NCBI RefSeq assembly: GCF_016756495.1
Contig: NZ_AP023243.1
Location: 6,824,501 to 6,888,500 of the forward strand
From: Mesorhizobium sp. 113-3-3
GTDB lineage: Bacteria > Pseudomonadota > Alphaproteobacteria > Rhizobiales > Rhizobiaceae
Length of the DNA stretch: 64,000 nucleotides
Direction of reading: 5' to 3'
Shown here: positions 27,816 through 40,192 of the stretch, one piece after another
Numbering within the stretch: position 1 is the stretch's first letter
Layout of the letters: each line of letters starts with the position of its first letter
Notes under the pieces: generated by a model
The model's database searches: none
Seen by the model: only the letters and a program-made list of their open reading frames with translations
Told to the model about the DNA's origin: nothing
Translations under genes and position numbers: made by a program

Positions 27816-28017
27816 CTAGTGACATGGGTTCCAGAGCGTTGGCTGTGAACCCTCTCGCTGTGCTCGACGCACCGCTAACCCCAGCGGAACCTCACGGTGA
27901 CGGCACGCAGCATCGACCTAAGTAAGCCGGCCATGAGCGCGGGCCGCGGCCACGAAGCTTCGACTGGGCCAGGTTCTGCATGGGAGCGCCACAAAGAAAG
28001 AGGCGATGCGTCGAGCT

Positions 28018-28345
28018 GTAAGCGAGCCTGAGCTCGCTTTCGAAGCGCTATGCCATCAACCCCAAGACGGTCGCGAAGTGGAGGAGCGGAGTTCGACCGC
28101 CGATCTGCCCACCGGCCCCAGGGAGCCGAGATCGAAGGTTCTGTCTGCCGTAGAAGAGGACCGTTGTTGTGGCCTTCCGCCGCAACACACTGCTGCCGCT
28201 GGACGATTGCCTCTACGGCCTTGCAGCCGACGATCCCGCATCTGACGCGCTCTTCATTGCACCGATGTCTGCAGCGCAAGCATCGGCTTCTTCCACATTG
28301 ATATTGCGGAGATCCCAACCGAACAGGGCAAGCTAAACATCAAGG
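28018..28345 (+). mobile_element. IS481-like transposase fragment, copy A
   Basis: This stretch is closely similar to the reverse complement of 30424-30963, e.g. both contain CATCAACCCCAAGACGGTCG. In a broken frame it encodes the start of an IS481-type transposase (YxINPKTVAKWR, helix-turn-helix). The catalytic DDE part is missing. Truncated and frameshifted, so not active. Confidence 0.6.
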
Positions 28346-28432
28346 CCTTTGTACCGCGGCACCGCCTGTCGCGAACCTTCGCGCCCCTCTGTCCCGCCGG
28401 CACCAAAGGAGACCGTCGCGGCGCCGTTGTTG

Positions 28433-29599
28433 CTAGATCACATTCAATTCCCTAAACGCCCGCCCTTCGGCGACACGGATGTACCCAAACGCGGAGCAAT
28501 CGACCGTGCGGTAGCCGCCATGCACGAGAAGCTCGGCCAGCGCCTTGCCGACCGCCGGGGCCTGCTGCAGACCGTGGCCTGAAAAACCGTTGGCGAAGAG
28601 GAAATTCTTAACCTGCGGATGCGGGCCGATGACTGCGTTCTGGTCGAGCGTGTTGTAATCGTAGTGCCCGGCCCAGGCGCGGGTAGGCTTGATGGCCTCG
28701 AAGGCCGGAATGCGGGTCGCCAGCACCGGCCAAATCACCTCTTCGAACAGCGGCCAGTCGACCTCGAAATCCTGGGGGTCGGCCGGGCCGTCGCCTTCTT
28801 CCGGTTCGGCGCCGCCAGTGAGATAGACCGGGCCTTCCGGCCTGACATAGATGCCGGAGGGATCGACCAGCAGCGGCATGTCGGCATATTTTTCGCGCGC
28901 CTCGAAGACGAAGACATTGCGCTTGCGCGGCTCGACCGGCAGCGCCAGCCCGGCGAGAGCGGCGACCTTGCCGGCATTCGGCCCGGCGGCATTGAGGACG
29001 GTGCCTGCTTCGATCGTCTCGCCATTGTCGAGCCTGACGCTGGTGACACGGTGGCCCTGCCGCTCGATGCCGATGACCGAGGCGGTCATAAAGTCCACGT
29101 TCTTGCCGCGCAGCGCCTTGCGGAACAGCGTCAGCATCGCATGCGCGTCGAACCAGCCTTCGCCGCTGCGGCCATAGGCGCCGGCAGAAATGCCTTCGGT
29201 CGACAGCCAGGCGAAGCGCTGGGTCAACTGCTCGGCATCCTCGAGCACGATGTCGGCGCCCTCGGCGACCTGCGCTTCGTGGTTGGCATTCAGGATCGGC
29301 AGCCCGTTCTTGCCAGCGAGAATGAGAAAGCCGCCCTCGCGAAAACCGATGTCGGCGTCCGCGCCGAATTCTTCCTTCAGCCGCCGGAACAGTTTCATGG
29401 TGAACTGCGACAGGCGGATGTTCTGCGGGATCGAGAATTGCTGGCGAATGGAGGCGCAGGACAACGTCGTTGCCGCGTGCGCGAACTGCGGATCGCGCTC
29501 GATCAGCGCGATCGAGCCGGAAAACCCTTCCTCGCGCAGATAGTAGGCGATCGAAGAGCCGACGATGGCTCCTCCGATGATAACGATGTCGTAACGCAC
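28433..29599 (-). CDS. FAD-dependent amine/amino-acid oxidoreductase (DAO family)
   Basis: A 388-residue flavoprotein of the D-amino-acid oxidase / sarcosine oxidase / glycine oxidase superfamily. N-terminal FAD motif IGGAIVGSSIAYYL follows the start directly; the C-terminal FAD contact FANGFSGHGLQQAPAVG is typical. The start is taken as GTG 29599 because GGAAAGGCG precedes it; another GTG at 29638 is in frame. The gene is isolated between an IS481 fragment and a metK remnant, so it was probably brought in by rearrangement. Substrate unknown (an N-methyl amino acid or imino acid is likely). Confidence 0.8.
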   Translation of the reverse strand: MRYDIVIIGGAIVGSSIAYYLREEGFSGSIALIERDPQFAHAATTLSCASIRQQFSIPQNIRLSQFTMKLFRRLKEEFGADADIGFREGGFLILAGKNGLPILNANHEAQVAEGADIVLEDAEQLTQRFAWLSTEGISAGAYGRSGEGWFDAHAMLTLFRKALRGKNVDFMTASVIGIERQGHRVTSVRLDNGETIEAGTVLNAAGPNAGKVAALAGLALPVEPRKRNVFVFEAREKYADMPLLVDPSGIYVRPEGPVYLTGGAEPEEGDGPADPQDFEVDWPLFEEVIWPVLATRIPAFEAIKPTRAWAGHYDYNTLDQNAVIGPHPQVKNFLFANGFSGHGLQQAPAVGKALAELLVHGGYRTVDCSAFGYIRVAEGRAFRELNVI

Positions 29600-29731
29600 T
29601 TTTTTGTCGCCTTTCCGGTAACCGCCCGTGTCGATCACACAGCCGTCAGCATGATGTCGAAGCGCCTGCCGCGGCGGGCGCGGGCCTAGCGAGTTGAAAA
29701 GGGTTGCCGCATGCGCTTGATCCAGCGGCGC

Positions 29732-30095
29732 TCACGCAGCTGCCGGTCCTGCCCCACGCGGCAAGTCGTCGGCTCTGTCCGTCTTCTCCCAGGTGAACTC
29801 AGGCTCTTCACGGCCGAAGTGTCCGTATGTCGCCGTGTTGCGGTATATCGGGCGTACGAGATCAAGCATCTCGATGATGCCTTTCGGTCGGAGATCGAAA
29901 ACATGCGAATCCAAACATGAGCCCTGATCCCGCCCTTGCTCGAGATCCTGCCATCGTCCTTCATCAACGCCCTGGCTGGTGTCGGGCGACTGCCCGGTGA
30001 GAGCCAGAACGACGGCGCAATTTCGACCATCAAAGCCGATGGCATCGCCAATATCGAGTATCGTATCGCGGGCGACTTGGGTGTAATCGATGTGC
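29732..30095 (-). pseudogene. metK: S-adenosylmethionine synthetase remnant
   Basis: One frame joins an internal N-domain piece of MetK ([14 protein letters not shown] ... [21 protein letters not shown]) directly to the C-terminal end ([20 protein letters not shown] ... [14 protein letters not shown]). MetK is normally about 400 residues; only about 120 remain, so roughly two thirds, including most of the catalytic core, is deleted. No function expected. Confidence 0.7.
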
Positions 30096-30423
30096 GCATG
30101 GCTGGTACCCTCGTCCTGCTGGCTTTGTCATTTCGCGCTCTTCGCAAATGCTGTTTGGCGGCGGAACATAAAACGACACCAGATTTCTGCCGCCACTGAT
30201 CTCGAAAGTTGTGATGAGCGTACCATTGACAGCGATTTGCGCTCGCAACGATTCCATGAATTTCTTTGAAGGATCTGTTGCAACGCTAAACAACAACGCA
30301 ACGAGATTGGCGGGGGCCTGGTAAGACGGCAAGCTGGAACTGGTTGGCCAAGAGGGAGGCGATCGGCGCACCTTTCCCCAGGCGACGTGCTAACTTGCAT
30401 CGTGCACCTCATCCGCCATTTGC
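30096..30423. other. Intergenic, no intact gene
   Basis: Between the metK remnant and the IS481-like copy B. A minus-strand frame (SLRAQIAVNGTLITTFEISGG) near 30240-30150 is protein-like but has no recognised family or start. Confidence 0.3.
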
Positions 30424-30963
30424 TAAATGTTTTGTCCCGGCATTTGCTGGAGCGGATTGAAAGTGAACGCTCGGGCTGGGAAGCCCATGCCTTCCAGATG
30501 AACTCGCAGGGCGTGAGGCCCTTGAGGGTCTTCAGCTTGCGGCCGGAAATTGTAGGCCGCGACGAAGTCGGCAAGATGCCGACGCAGTTGGTCGCGATCG
30601 TCGTAGTGGAAGCGCTTGACGGTTGCGTCTTGATGGTCCGGTTCATTCTCTTGACTCTTCTCGCCGGCCTGTCGCCGTCGACATCTGGCAATCGGCCGAT
30701 GCTTGCCTGCAGGCAGCGGTGGGAGCGCGTCAGATGCGTGACGTCGGCTGCAACGCGTAGAGGCAATCGTCGAGCGGCAGCAGCCTTGTTGCGGCGGAAG
30801 GCCACAACAACGGTTTTCCTCGACAGACAGAACTGTCGACTCCCTGGAGCCGGTGGACAGATCGCGGTCGAATTCCGCTTCTCCACTTCGCGACCGTCTT
30901 GGGGTTGATGCCATAGCGCTCCGAAAGCGACCTCAGGCTCGCTTCACCTAGCCCATAGTGCAT
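30424..30963 (-). mobile_element. IS481-like transposase fragment, copy B
   Basis: Encodes, in several frames, the N-terminal helix-turn-helix part (MHYGLGEASLRSLSERYGIN) and the C-terminal end (LKTLKGLTPCEFIWKAW ... PLQQMPGQNI) of an IS481 transposase, with the middle deleted. It is inverted relative to copy A at 28018, so the two bracket the FAD oxidoreductase and the metK remnant. Frameshifted and inactive. Confidence 0.65.
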
Positions 30964-31022
30964 CCTTTGAGTCGGACGAGAATGGCGAAATTTCTTTTCC
31001 GCGACATGCAAGCAAGAAGGCT

Positions 31023-32390
31023 TCAGCCAATGGCGGTTTTTCGATAATCGGCCGTGTCTATCCCATGTCGTTTCAGCTTGTCGTAGAAGGTCTTGCGGGG
31101 AACTCCCAGGACTTCGATCGTGCGCCTCACGTCGCCGCCGCATTCCTGCAAGGCATCGCGGATGATAGTCGCCTCATAAAGGCTGACCTTCTCGGACAAG
31201 TGGAGGCTTGATACCGCTTGTTCCTTTCGACCTGATGCAATGGGCGTGCCCAGCCTTTCAAGTCCCAATGCAACGCGATCGGCGAAATGCACGAGTTCAC
31301 GGACATTGCCGGGCCAATTGTGGCTCACGAGGCGATCGCGCACGCCAGCGCTGATGTCCGGAACTGGCCTGCTGAAGCGTTTGGAGGCGCGTTCCAGGAA
31401 ATGCCCAAAGAGCATCGGGATGTCTTCGCGCCTTTCGCGAAGCGGCGGGATGCGGAGCGTCACCACATTCAGCCGGAAATAAAGGTCTTCCCGGAAATCT
31501 CCGCGGGCGGCCGGATCGCCGAGATCGGCCTTGGTAGCCGACACGACACGAAGGTCGATGCTGCGGGTTTCGTTCGTGCCAAGCGGCGTGATCTGCCGGG
31601 TCTCAAGCACCCTCAGAAGCTTCACCTGGAGTGCTGGCGGCATCGACTCGATTTCGTCGAGGAAGAGCGTCCCTCCGTTCGAATGCTCGATGCGACCGGT
31701 CCTGCGCCTCTGCGCGCCAGTAAAGGCGCCTGCCTCGTGCCCGAAAAGTTCGCTATCGATGACGCTTTCGGGCAGCGCTCCACAATTCAGGGCAACGAAG
31801 GGCTTCGTGCGTCGTCTGCTCCAGCGGTGAAGCAGATCCGCGACCACCTCCTTGCCCGTGCCCGTCTCGCCTTCCACAAGGACATCCACATCGGTATCGG
31901 CGATCTGGCGGAGAGTTTCGCGCAATCGAATCATGGTCGGTGCCTCCCCGATCAGCGGGATATCGCCCGCAGATCGGACAACCGCATCCCTAAGACGTCT
32001 GTTTTCCAGGACCAGGCGCCGTTTTTCCGAAGCGCGATGCAGCGTCACGAGAAGCCGGTCGTTCGCATATGGCTTCGAGATGAAATCGTAGGCGCCATCC
32101 TTGATGGCGGCAACGGCCAGCTCGACGTCGGCATGCCCGGTGATCAGGACAACCGGAATTTCCGGGTCGATCGCCTTCACTCGCTCGAAGAGCTGAAGTC
32201 CGTTCAGCCCGGGCATACGGATGTCACTCACGACAGGGCCATCGAAGTTCCCGTCGATTCTGGCGAGTGCGGCCTCGGCCGAACCGAACACGCTCGGTGA
32301 GAACGAGGCAAGCTTCAGCATCTGCGTGGCTGCGCGAAGCACATCCTCGTCATCGTCGATAAAAATGACCGGTCCTGATTCAGCACTCAT
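31023..32390 (-). CDS. dctD: DctD, C4-dicarboxylate response regulator
   Basis: A 455-residue NtrC-type regulator: receiver domain (phosphoacceptor Asp in VVSDIRMPG), AAA+ domain with Walker A GETGTGKE and intact GAFTGA loop, and a Fis-type DNA-binding tail ([17 protein letters not shown]). It activates dctA with sigma-54 when C4-dicarboxylates are present. The start overlaps the dctB stop (four bases), giving a dctB-dctD operon divergent from dctA. Confidence 0.95.
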   Translation of the reverse strand: MSAESGPVIFIDDDEDVLRAATQMLKLASFSPSVFGSAEAALARIDGNFDGPVVSDIRMPGLNGLQLFERVKAIDPEIPVVLITGHADVELAVAAIKDGAYDFISKPYANDRLLVTLHRASEKRRLVLENRRLRDAVVRSAGDIPLIGEAPTMIRLRETLRQIADTDVDVLVEGETGTGKEVVADLLHRWSRRRTKPFVALNCGALPESVIDSELFGHEAGAFTGAQRRRTGRIEHSNGGTLFLDEIESMPPALQVKLLRVLETRQITPLGTNETRSIDLRVVSATKADLGDPAARGDFREDLYFRLNVVTLRIPPLRERREDIPMLFGHFLERASKRFSRPVPDISAGVRDRLVSHNWPGNVRELVHFADRVALGLERLGTPIASGRKEQAVSSLHLSEKVSLYEATIIRDALQECGGDVRRTIEVLGVPRKTFYDKLKRHGIDTADYRKTAIG

Positions 32391-34279
32391 GCCGCTCGCC
32401 TCAGCTCGACCGTGAAGGAAGTCCCTCTCCCGTGGCCGGCATCATCATGCCGCAACGAGCCGCCGAGCTCACGTGCGATCTCTTGCGAAATGACCAGGCC
32501 AAGACCGAGACCCTTTTCCTTGTTGGTAACGAACGGCATGAAGAGGCTCCTGCGAATGTCGGGGGCAAGGCCGGGGCCGTTGTCCCGAAGGGAAATAGCG
32601 ACCATTTCCCCGTTTTCGGCGAGCGCTATCTCGACGCGGGGCTCCGGTTGATCCTTCAGAGCGTCAAGCGCGTTCTGGAGAAGGTTGACGAGTATCTGCT
32701 CCAGTCGCATGCGGCTTGCCATGACAATTGGAGACGGATCGATCCGCTTCCGTTCAATCGTCACCCCGGAATCGCGAATTCGGCCTGAAAGAAGCGACAG
32801 AGCGCCGTCGATCGCGTCGTCCGCCAGTATCGGTCCCATCGATCCGCTGGCGCGGCGGGAAAAGGACCTTAGCGTTTCAGTGATCGTGCCGATCCTGCCG
32901 GTCATGGCGACGATCGAGGTCAGATTCTCGGCGGTTTCTTGCGACCGGCCGATCCCTAGAAGACGCGCGGCATTTTCAGCATAGGTGCGGATTGCGGCGA
33001 CCGGCTGGTTGATCTCGTGGGCGACCCCGGCCGTTATCTGTCCCAGGATTGACAAGCGGTTCGCCTGGGCGAGTTCGTCGCGCAGGCGACGCACTCTTGC
33101 TTCAGCGTTCTCTCGCTCGGCGATCTCACCGGCGAGCGCTGCGTTCGAGCTCTGGAGCTCCGCCGTGCGCAGTTCGACGCGATGCTCCAGTTCCGCATTC
33201 AGCAACACAAGCACTTCTTGCCGCTGCCGGGCCGCCCGCCGCCGTCGAACAATGATGAAAATGACGAATCCAACGAGAACGAGGGCAAGCAGCGTTGTCA
33301 CGCGGGCTGTCATGACCGCCGAGGAGATCTCGGTGTCGGCGGGGATGAGCAACGACATGCGCCAGCCCGGAACTGCTTTGCCGAGATCCTGCGAAACCGC
33401 AACGAAACCGGCTGATCGACTCTCAGGAGTTGCGGTGACCAGGTTGTCGCCGCGGCGGGAAAGCGGCACCGGCTCGAAAGTCACGCCCGGTAGCTGCAGA
33501 CGATCGCGAGCGGTTTGCTTCTCCTTTGCGGAAAGCGGTGAGAGAGCGCCAAAACGCCATTGGGGCACGCTCGTGGCAAGAACCACGCCTCGCTCATCGG
33601 TCGTGAAGACCACGAAGCCGCTCTCCAGCCAACGCGACTCGACGCGGTCGAGCTCCACCTTCACCACAACCACACCGAGCGGCCCCTCCGGCCCATCGAC
33701 CCGGCTCGACAGATAGAGACCAGGGCGCGCGCTAACCGTGCCGAGCGCATATTGCATAGCCGCCCCATCCGCCATCGCCTCGGTGAAGTAGTGGCGAAAG
33801 CGGTAATCGCTGCCGACGAAACTGGTCGGCTCGCCGGCGTTGCTCGCAGCAACCGCTACGCCCTCAGGATTAATGATGTAGAGTATAGAAGAGCCGGCGT
33901 CGCGCGCGATGGCGCGAAGCTTCTCATCAAGCGCGGCTTCGTTGGCAGTGCTCGGACTGCGAAGCATCTCCTGAACGGCACCGTCGCGTGCCAGAACCAG
34001 CGGAATCATTCGCTGCTTCTCGATCTCTCCTTTCAAACTGTCGGCTGCAAGTGGGAACGCGGCAAGAGCACGGTCGCGTAGGGCATACTCTGCTCTGGTG
34101 CCGGCGATGCGTCCCGTTGCAAAGACGACGAAACAGAGCGCCGCACCAAGAATTGCAAGCAAAATCACAAGCCAGAGAGATCGACCGCCGGATCTACCAG
34201 GGAAGACCAATGGGGCGCGCTGGAAGGCGCCATTACCCATGTCTTCTTCTTCTGCCATCGTATTCTTAAAACCGATCAT
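32387..34279 (-). CDS. dctB: DctB, C4-dicarboxylate sensor kinase
   Basis: A sensor histidine kinase of about 630 residues: a membrane segment near the N-terminus ([20 protein letters not shown]), a periplasmic double-PAS sensor, a second membrane segment ([16 protein letters not shown]), a coiled coil, then the H-box [20 protein letters not shown] and the G-box DNGPGL and GLGLGLVIS. It phosphorylates DctD in response to succinate, fumarate or malate. The start is uncertain: ATG 34279, 34258 or 34240 all lie before the first membrane helix, and none has a strong ribosome site. Confidence 0.92.
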   Translation of the reverse strand: MIGFKNTMAEEEDMGNGAFQRAPLVFPGRSGGRSLWLVILLAILGAALCFVVFATGRIAGTRAEYALRDRALAAFPLAADSLKGEIEKQRMIPLVLARDGAVQEMLRSPSTANEAALDEKLRAIARDAGSSILYIINPEGVAVAASNAGEPTSFVGSDYRFRHYFTEAMADGAAMQYALGTVSARPGLYLSSRVDGPEGPLGVVVVKVELDRVESRWLESGFVVFTTDERGVVLATSVPQWRFGALSPLSAKEKQTARDRLQLPGVTFEPVPLSRRGDNLVTATPESRSAGFVAVSQDLGKAVPGWRMSLLIPADTEISSAVMTARVTTLLALVLVGFVIFIIVRRRRAARQRQEVLVLLNAELEHRVELRTAELQSSNAALAGEIAERENAEARVRRLRDELAQANRLSILGQITAGVAHEINQPVAAIRTYAENAARLLGIGRSQETAENLTSIVAMTGRIGTITETLRSFSRRASGSMGPILADDAIDGALSLLSGRIRDSGVTIERKRIDPSPIVMASRMRLEQILVNLLQNALDALKDQPEPRVEIALAENGEMVAISLRDNGPGLAPDIRRSLFMPFVTNKEKGLGLGLVISQEIARELGGSLRHDDAGHGRGTSFTVELRRAA

Positions 34280-34291
34280 TGACGAACCATA

Positions 34292-34306
34292 GTGCGGGGT
34301 TCCGCC
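34292..34306. promoter_or_regulatory. DctD binding site, distal
   Basis: GTGCGGGGTTCCGCC, an imperfect palindrome GCGG-N4-CCGC, 32 bp from the second site, i.e. about three helical turns. The pair matches the tandem DctD sites known upstream of rhizobial dctA. Confidence 0.6.
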
Positions 34307-34323
34307 AGAAGGGAAGGCGATCC

Positions 34324-34339
34324 GTGCGGAAAACCGCAC
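34324..34339. promoter_or_regulatory. DctD binding site, proximal
   Basis: GTGCGGAAAACCGCAC is a perfect 16-bp palindrome about 65 bp upstream of the dctA sigma-54 promoter, in the expected position for DctD. Confidence 0.75.
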
Positions 34340-34401
34340 AATCTTGCTGCGCGATTTGTTGAAGATACCTGAGGCTCCGGCGATTTCCGCGCTCTCTTGG
34401 C

Positions 34402-34417
34402 TTGGCACGGCTATTGC
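34402..34417 (+). promoter_or_regulatory. Sigma-54 promoter of dctA
   Basis: TTGGCACGGCTATTGC has GG at 34404-34405, ten bases, then GC at 34416-34417. It gives a leader of about 90 nt before dctA. Confidence 0.8.
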
Positions 34418-34514
34418 GGTCAACAACGCAGCAGCGTTCGACCGGGGCGCCGCGATGGGAGAAGCCGCGGGGAGGAACAGCCCGCCCCAAACCGGTCAGG
34501 GAGAGAAAACTTAC

Positions 34515-35948
34515 ATGTTGACCCCACTGGCTCCAAGCGTAAAGCGCGCACCCCGCAAGACCCTTTTTGCCAAGCCTTACGTGCAGGTGCTTGTCGCAAT
34601 CCTCCTCGGCGTTGCGGTTGGCCATTTTTATCCGCAAATCGGAGAAAACCTGAAGCCGCTCGGCGATGCCTTCATCAAGCTCGTCAAGATGATCATCGCG
34701 CCCGTTATCTTTCTGACCGTGTCGACTGGAATTGCCGGCATGAGCGATCTTCAGAAGGTCGGCCGTGTTGCCGGCAAGGCGATGGTCTATTTCTTCACCT
34801 TCTCGACGCTCGCGCTTATCGTCGGCCTCATCGTCGGCAATGTCATTCAGCCTGGCGCCGGCCTCAACATCGATCTGACCTCGCTCGACGTCCAAGCCGT
34901 CAATGGCTATGCCTCAAAGGCCCATGAGCAGTCCGTGACCGGCTTCCTCATGAACATGATCCCGACCACGATTGTCGGCGCCTTTGTGGAAGGCGACATT
35001 CTACAGGTGTTGTTCTTCTCCGTCCTCTTCGGCATCGCGCTGGCGATGGTCGGAGAATCGGGCAAATCGGTTCTTTCCTTCCTTCAGGACCTCACTGCAC
35101 CCGTTTTCAAATTGGTCGGCATCCTGATGAAAGCCGCGCCGATCGGTGCTTTCGGAGCAATGGCCTTCACGATTGGCAAATATGGCATCGGTTCGGTAGC
35201 CAACCTTGCGATGCTGGTCGGGACCTTCTATCTCACGGCCTTCCTCTTCGTATTCGGGGTTCTCGGTGCAGTCTGTCGCTACAATGGCTTCTCGATCTTT
35301 TCTCTTATCCGCTACATAAAGGAAGAGCTGCTGCTGGTCCTCGGAACGTCCTCCTCCGAGGCTGCGCTGCCCTCTCTCATGGAGAAAATGGAAAAGGCCG
35401 GCGCCAAGCGCTCGGTCGTGGGCCTGGTTATCCCGACCGGATATTCCTTCAATCTGGATGGCACCAATATCTACATGACCCTCGCGGCCCTTTTCATCGC
35501 GCAGGCGACGAATACGGATTTGTCAGTTGGCGATCAGGTCCTGCTGCTGCTCGTCGCGATGCTTTCCTCCAAGGGTGCAGCAGGTGTCACAGGTGCCGGC
35601 TTCGTCACGTTGGCCGCTACGCTCTCCGTAGTGCCGGCAGTTCCCGTTGCTGGAATGGCGCTGATCCTTGGCGTCGATCGCTTCATGTCGGAATGCAGGG
35701 CACTGACGAATTTGGTCGGTAACGCGGTGGCATCGCTCGTCGTCGCCCGCTGGGAAGGCGAACTGGATCAGGCGCAATTGAAAGCTGCATTCTGCGGCCA
35801 CCAGCCTGCCGAGACATCAACCGGCCAGCCACTGATAACGCCCGCGCCGAGCAACTCGGCAGCATCGCTGCCGGTTGAATCGCCTGGCTGGTCCCAAACG
35901 CCGGACGATCGGGCCGCGGGTTCCAAACAAACTCTCGCGGGCCGATGA
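34515..35948 (+). CDS. dctA: DctA, C4-dicarboxylate transporter
   Basis: A 477-residue proton/sodium-dicarboxylate symporter (DAACS family) of the inner membrane. It brings in succinate, fumarate and malate, the main carbon source of bacteroids. Multiple membrane helices, the serine-rich hairpin [13 protein letters not shown], and the [14 protein letters not shown] and [17 protein letters not shown] segments are all present. ATG 34515 lies 98 bp after the sigma-54 promoter, so the longer frame from 34344 is excluded. The C-terminal 40 residues are a low-complexity extension. Divergent from dctBD. Confidence 0.96.
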   Translation: MLTPLAPSVKRAPRKTLFAKPYVQVLVAILLGVAVGHFYPQIGENLKPLGDAFIKLVKMIIAPVIFLTVSTGIAGMSDLQKVGRVAGKAMVYFFTFSTLALIVGLIVGNVIQPGAGLNIDLTSLDVQAVNGYASKAHEQSVTGFLMNMIPTTIVGAFVEGDILQVLFFSVLFGIALAMVGESGKSVLSFLQDLTAPVFKLVGILMKAAPIGAFGAMAFTIGKYGIGSVANLAMLVGTFYLTAFLFVFGVLGAVCRYNGFSIFSLIRYIKEELLLVLGTSSSEAALPSLMEKMEKAGAKRSVVGLVIPTGYSFNLDGTNIYMTLAALFIAQATNTDLSVGDQVLLLLVAMLSSKGAAGVTGAGFVTLAATLSVVPAVPVAGMALILGVDRFMSECRALTNLVGNAVASLVVARWEGELDQAQLKAAFCGHQPAETSTGQPLITPAPSNSAASLPVESPGWSQTPDDRAAGSKQTLAGR

Positions 35949-36266
35949 AATCAACAATCCCGAAATGCAGTGGGTGCAAAATCATCTGCGCCTTGCGAAG
36001 GTCTTGCACCGGTCACGACACACAAGCCCTCGATGATGCGCTTAATGCCTCCGAAGTTTGCGACGGTTCGTCGAACCGGGCGCGGAGCTGGGTCGGAGCC
36101 GTCGGCACGGCTGAACAATTCGCCCAGGCTCTACATTTCGGCTTCTACCTCGCACCATGCCACGACCAGAATTCGGTAGCGAACAGGATCAATGCAGGAA
36201 TGACAGATTTTACTGAATCGACCTTTGCCGGATTTCTTCTTGATGTCGTTTAATCAGACTCGAACA
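35949..36266. other. dctA-fixV intergenic region
   Basis: About 318 bp. An open frame (35945-36253) shows no recognisable domain. No NifA site or sigma-54 promoter was found by eye, so fixV would need a sigma-70-type promoter that I cannot place. Confidence 0.35.
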
Positions 36267-37298
36267 ATGGCGAAGCGACCCATAATTGCTGATATCGCCC
36301 GGGAAGCCGGGGTTAGTGTTGCCACCGTTGACCGAGTTCTGAATGCCCGTCATCCGGTGCGGAAGGAGACTGCGCAGCGGGTCTTAGCGGCGGCACAGGC
36401 CATCGGATATCACGCCGCAGGTCTTATCAAGCAGCGCCTGCAGCCGGACCTGCCGCAATATCGGCTTGGCTTCATCTTGAGAAAACCGACTCACCACTTC
36501 TACCAGGGCTTCGCGCGTGAGGTCGAAGCGGCGGTCAACGCGGCGAAGTGCTTCCATGGCACTTCGCTCATCGAATTCGCGCCGTCGCACATGCCATGCG
36601 ACCTTATTCCATTGCTCAAGGAATTCGGAGCGCGCTGCCACGCGATCGCCATGGTGGCGCCGGACCATCCGGCGATCACGGCAGCCGTCCAAGAACTCAA
36701 GGCAAAAGGCATCCCCGTTTTCTCGCTGCTTTCCGATTTCGCCGAAGGTGTTCGTGAGGGTTATATCGGCCTCGACAACCGCAAGGTCGGGCGGACGACA
36801 GCGTGGATGCTTTCAAAGGTCGCAAGACGGCCGGGCAAGGTGGCGGTTTTTGTCGGCAGCCACCGTTTTCAGGGGCAGGAGCTGCGGGAGGTCGGCTTTC
36901 GCTCCTATTTCCGTGAGAATGCACCGGCATTCGAGCTGCTCGATCCGCTCGTGAACCTTGAGGCACGGCAGATCACCTACGAGGCCACGCTGGATCTCAT
37001 GCAACGGGAACCCGAACTCACCGGCTTCTATGTGGCCGGCGGAGGTATGGAGGGAGCGATCTCCGCGCTCCGTGAAGAAGGCGAAAGCCGGGGTCTCGTC
37101 GCGATCGTTAACGAGATCACGCCGGAGTCACGGGCTGCACTCGCAGATGGCATGATCACGATGTCGGTCGCCACGCCCCAGCGCCTGCTTTGCCAGGAAC
37201 TGATGACGCTGATGGCCCAGGCCATCAAGGTCGGCACTTCGGAGACGCTCGGGCAGACTTTTCTGCCGTTTGAGATCTATCTGCCGGAAAACATCTGA
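36267..37298 (+). CDS. fixV: FixV-like LacI/GalR regulator upstream of nifA2
   Basis: A 343-residue LacI/GalR-family regulator. The N-terminal helix-turn-helix is IADIAREAGVSVATVDRVLN, followed by the hinge helix and a periplasmic-binding-protein-type sugar domain (YRLGFILRKPTHHFY onward). The start at ATG 36267 is the usual distance from the helix-turn-helix; ATG 36243 is also possible and neither has a clear ribosome site. In M. loti R7A a LacI-family regulator, FixV, located upstream of nifA2, activates nifA2, possibly in response to an inositol derivative. Position and family fit, and the next gene is a fragment of an inositol-type isomerase. The symbol is assigned on synteny. Confidence 0.85.
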   Translation: MAKRPIIADIAREAGVSVATVDRVLNARHPVRKETAQRVLAAAQAIGYHAAGLIKQRLQPDLPQYRLGFILRKPTHHFYQGFAREVEAAVNAAKCFHGTSLIEFAPSHMPCDLIPLLKEFGARCHAIAMVAPDHPAITAAVQELKAKGIPVFSLLSDFAEGVREGYIGLDNRKVGRTTAWMLSKVARRPGKVAVFVGSHRFQGQELREVGFRSYFRENAPAFELLDPLVNLEARQITYEATLDLMQREPELTGFYVAGGGMEGAISALREEGESRGLVAIVNEITPESRAALADGMITMSVATPQRLLCQELMTLMAQAIKVGTSETLGQTFLPFEIYLPENI

Positions 37299-37303
37299 AA
37301 AAC

Positions 37304-37350
37304 TGATAAAATACTATCATGAGAGCCTAATTTCCTTTCATTCATGAAAG
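37304..37350. promoter_or_regulatory. Two inverted repeats after fixV
   Basis: TGATA-N6-TATCA (37304-37319) and CTTTCATTCATGAAAG (37335-37350, seven-base arms) lie between fixV and the isomerase fragment. They may be operators for FixV in front of nifA2. The second could instead be a terminator stem, but it lacks a T run. Confidence 0.4.
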
Positions 37351-37479
37351 AAAAGCAGCGGGAGTTTGATTGACTCACCTGCCTCATTCCGGTCTCGTTT
37401 AACAACGAATGATTGCTGCGCGGCGGAAGCCAGTCAGCCGAGAACGACGACCCGCACTTCATGAAGAGAGAGGAAAGCC

Positions 37480-37848
37480 ATGCGTCAAGCATCGCTCCGC
37501 TTTGCGATCGACCGCATGACGCCGCCCCATCTTGCCAGGGCCGCACTTGCTCGCGGCCCGGGCCTGACTGGCATCGACATTAGCTATCATCTCGATGGCA
37601 ATTTCATTGCGCGCGAAAAGCCGGCTGCAGACGTCCGTCTTGCCGACGGATCAATCGTCACGACTATCTTCATCAACGCCTTTACGTGCTTCAATGAATC
37701 GCCGCGTGCAAGGGCGAGGCGAGCAAACTCGTCGATTGTGCAGCGGCCTGCGGAGCGAAGACGCCGACGAATGCGATTCGCCAAGGACATCCACGCGCTG
37801 GACAATAGGCGCACTTGCCTCGGGCATCGATTTCATGGCGCGAGATGA
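37480..37848 (+). pseudogene. Sugar-phosphate isomerase (IolE/MocC-like) fragment
   Basis: A strong site (GAGAGGAAAG) precedes ATG 37480. The first 65 residues resemble the N-terminus of xylose-isomerase-like TIM-barrel proteins such as inosose dehydratase or rhizopine MocC (SLRFAIDRMTPPHLARAAL, then [24 protein letters not shown]). The remainder is Arg-rich, without family similarity, and stops at 122 residues; full-length proteins have about 270-300. It lies between fixV and nifA2 and probably now acts as a transcribed leader for nifA2. Confidence 0.6.
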
Positions 37849-37927
37849 TGATCACATGCAACACGATACTCGCAACTGCGAGCAAAGTGCCAGGCAGATC
37901 TCGTCACGCTGCATATCGCTTCCAAAA

Positions 37928-39670
<1,743 letters not shown>

Positions 39671-40192
39671 ACCTGCTGTCGGACTTCAAGCGGGGCCGCG
39701 AGATAGCGCGCGAGGCGAATAGCTGGGACAAATTAGCGTTGATTGGTACGGCTCGGACCTCCGTCGGTGAGGCGTTGCAGCCCTCCTGTTGGCGCCGGCC
39801 GCAATCCACGGCCCGCTCGACCGCACGGCGCTTGGTATCCCAGTCAAGTTGGCGCAAACGCAGCGCCGTCATGGTCGGTCCGATGGCCATGTCGCTCCGC
39901 TGGCCCCGTGCCGGATGTCTCGCCATTGAAACGGAGAACAGTACGCCGTCAACCAACCTTACCGGAGTGGTGTAGGTCGTCAGGCAGATAAGCGCCGTGC
40001 TGCCTTTCGCGCACGCATATCCGGCGGCGTGATCGCCTTTTACGATACCTCCGACGCTCAATCGACGTCTCTCCTCACCCAGCGTCACCCACGGCGAGTG
40101 TCGCGTTTGGCATATTTTTGTGCAGGTTCGAAGAGGTAAAGTCGCCACAGCGCGTGGTGTTGACGCGACGATTGGTATGATAAAGAACAGAA
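39671..40192. other. nifA2-nrtR intergenic region
   Basis: About 520 bp. A minus-strand frame (39657-40148) has a protein-like middle (LRQLDWDTKRRAVERAVDCG) but no recognised family, and it overlaps the nifA2 end. No sigma-54 promoter or NifA site was seen. Confidence 0.35.

Noticed and set aside
37595..37927. N-terminal extension of NifA2 to 37595
   Set aside because: The extension overlaps the isomerase fragment in another frame and is Ser/Arg-rich, unlike NifA.
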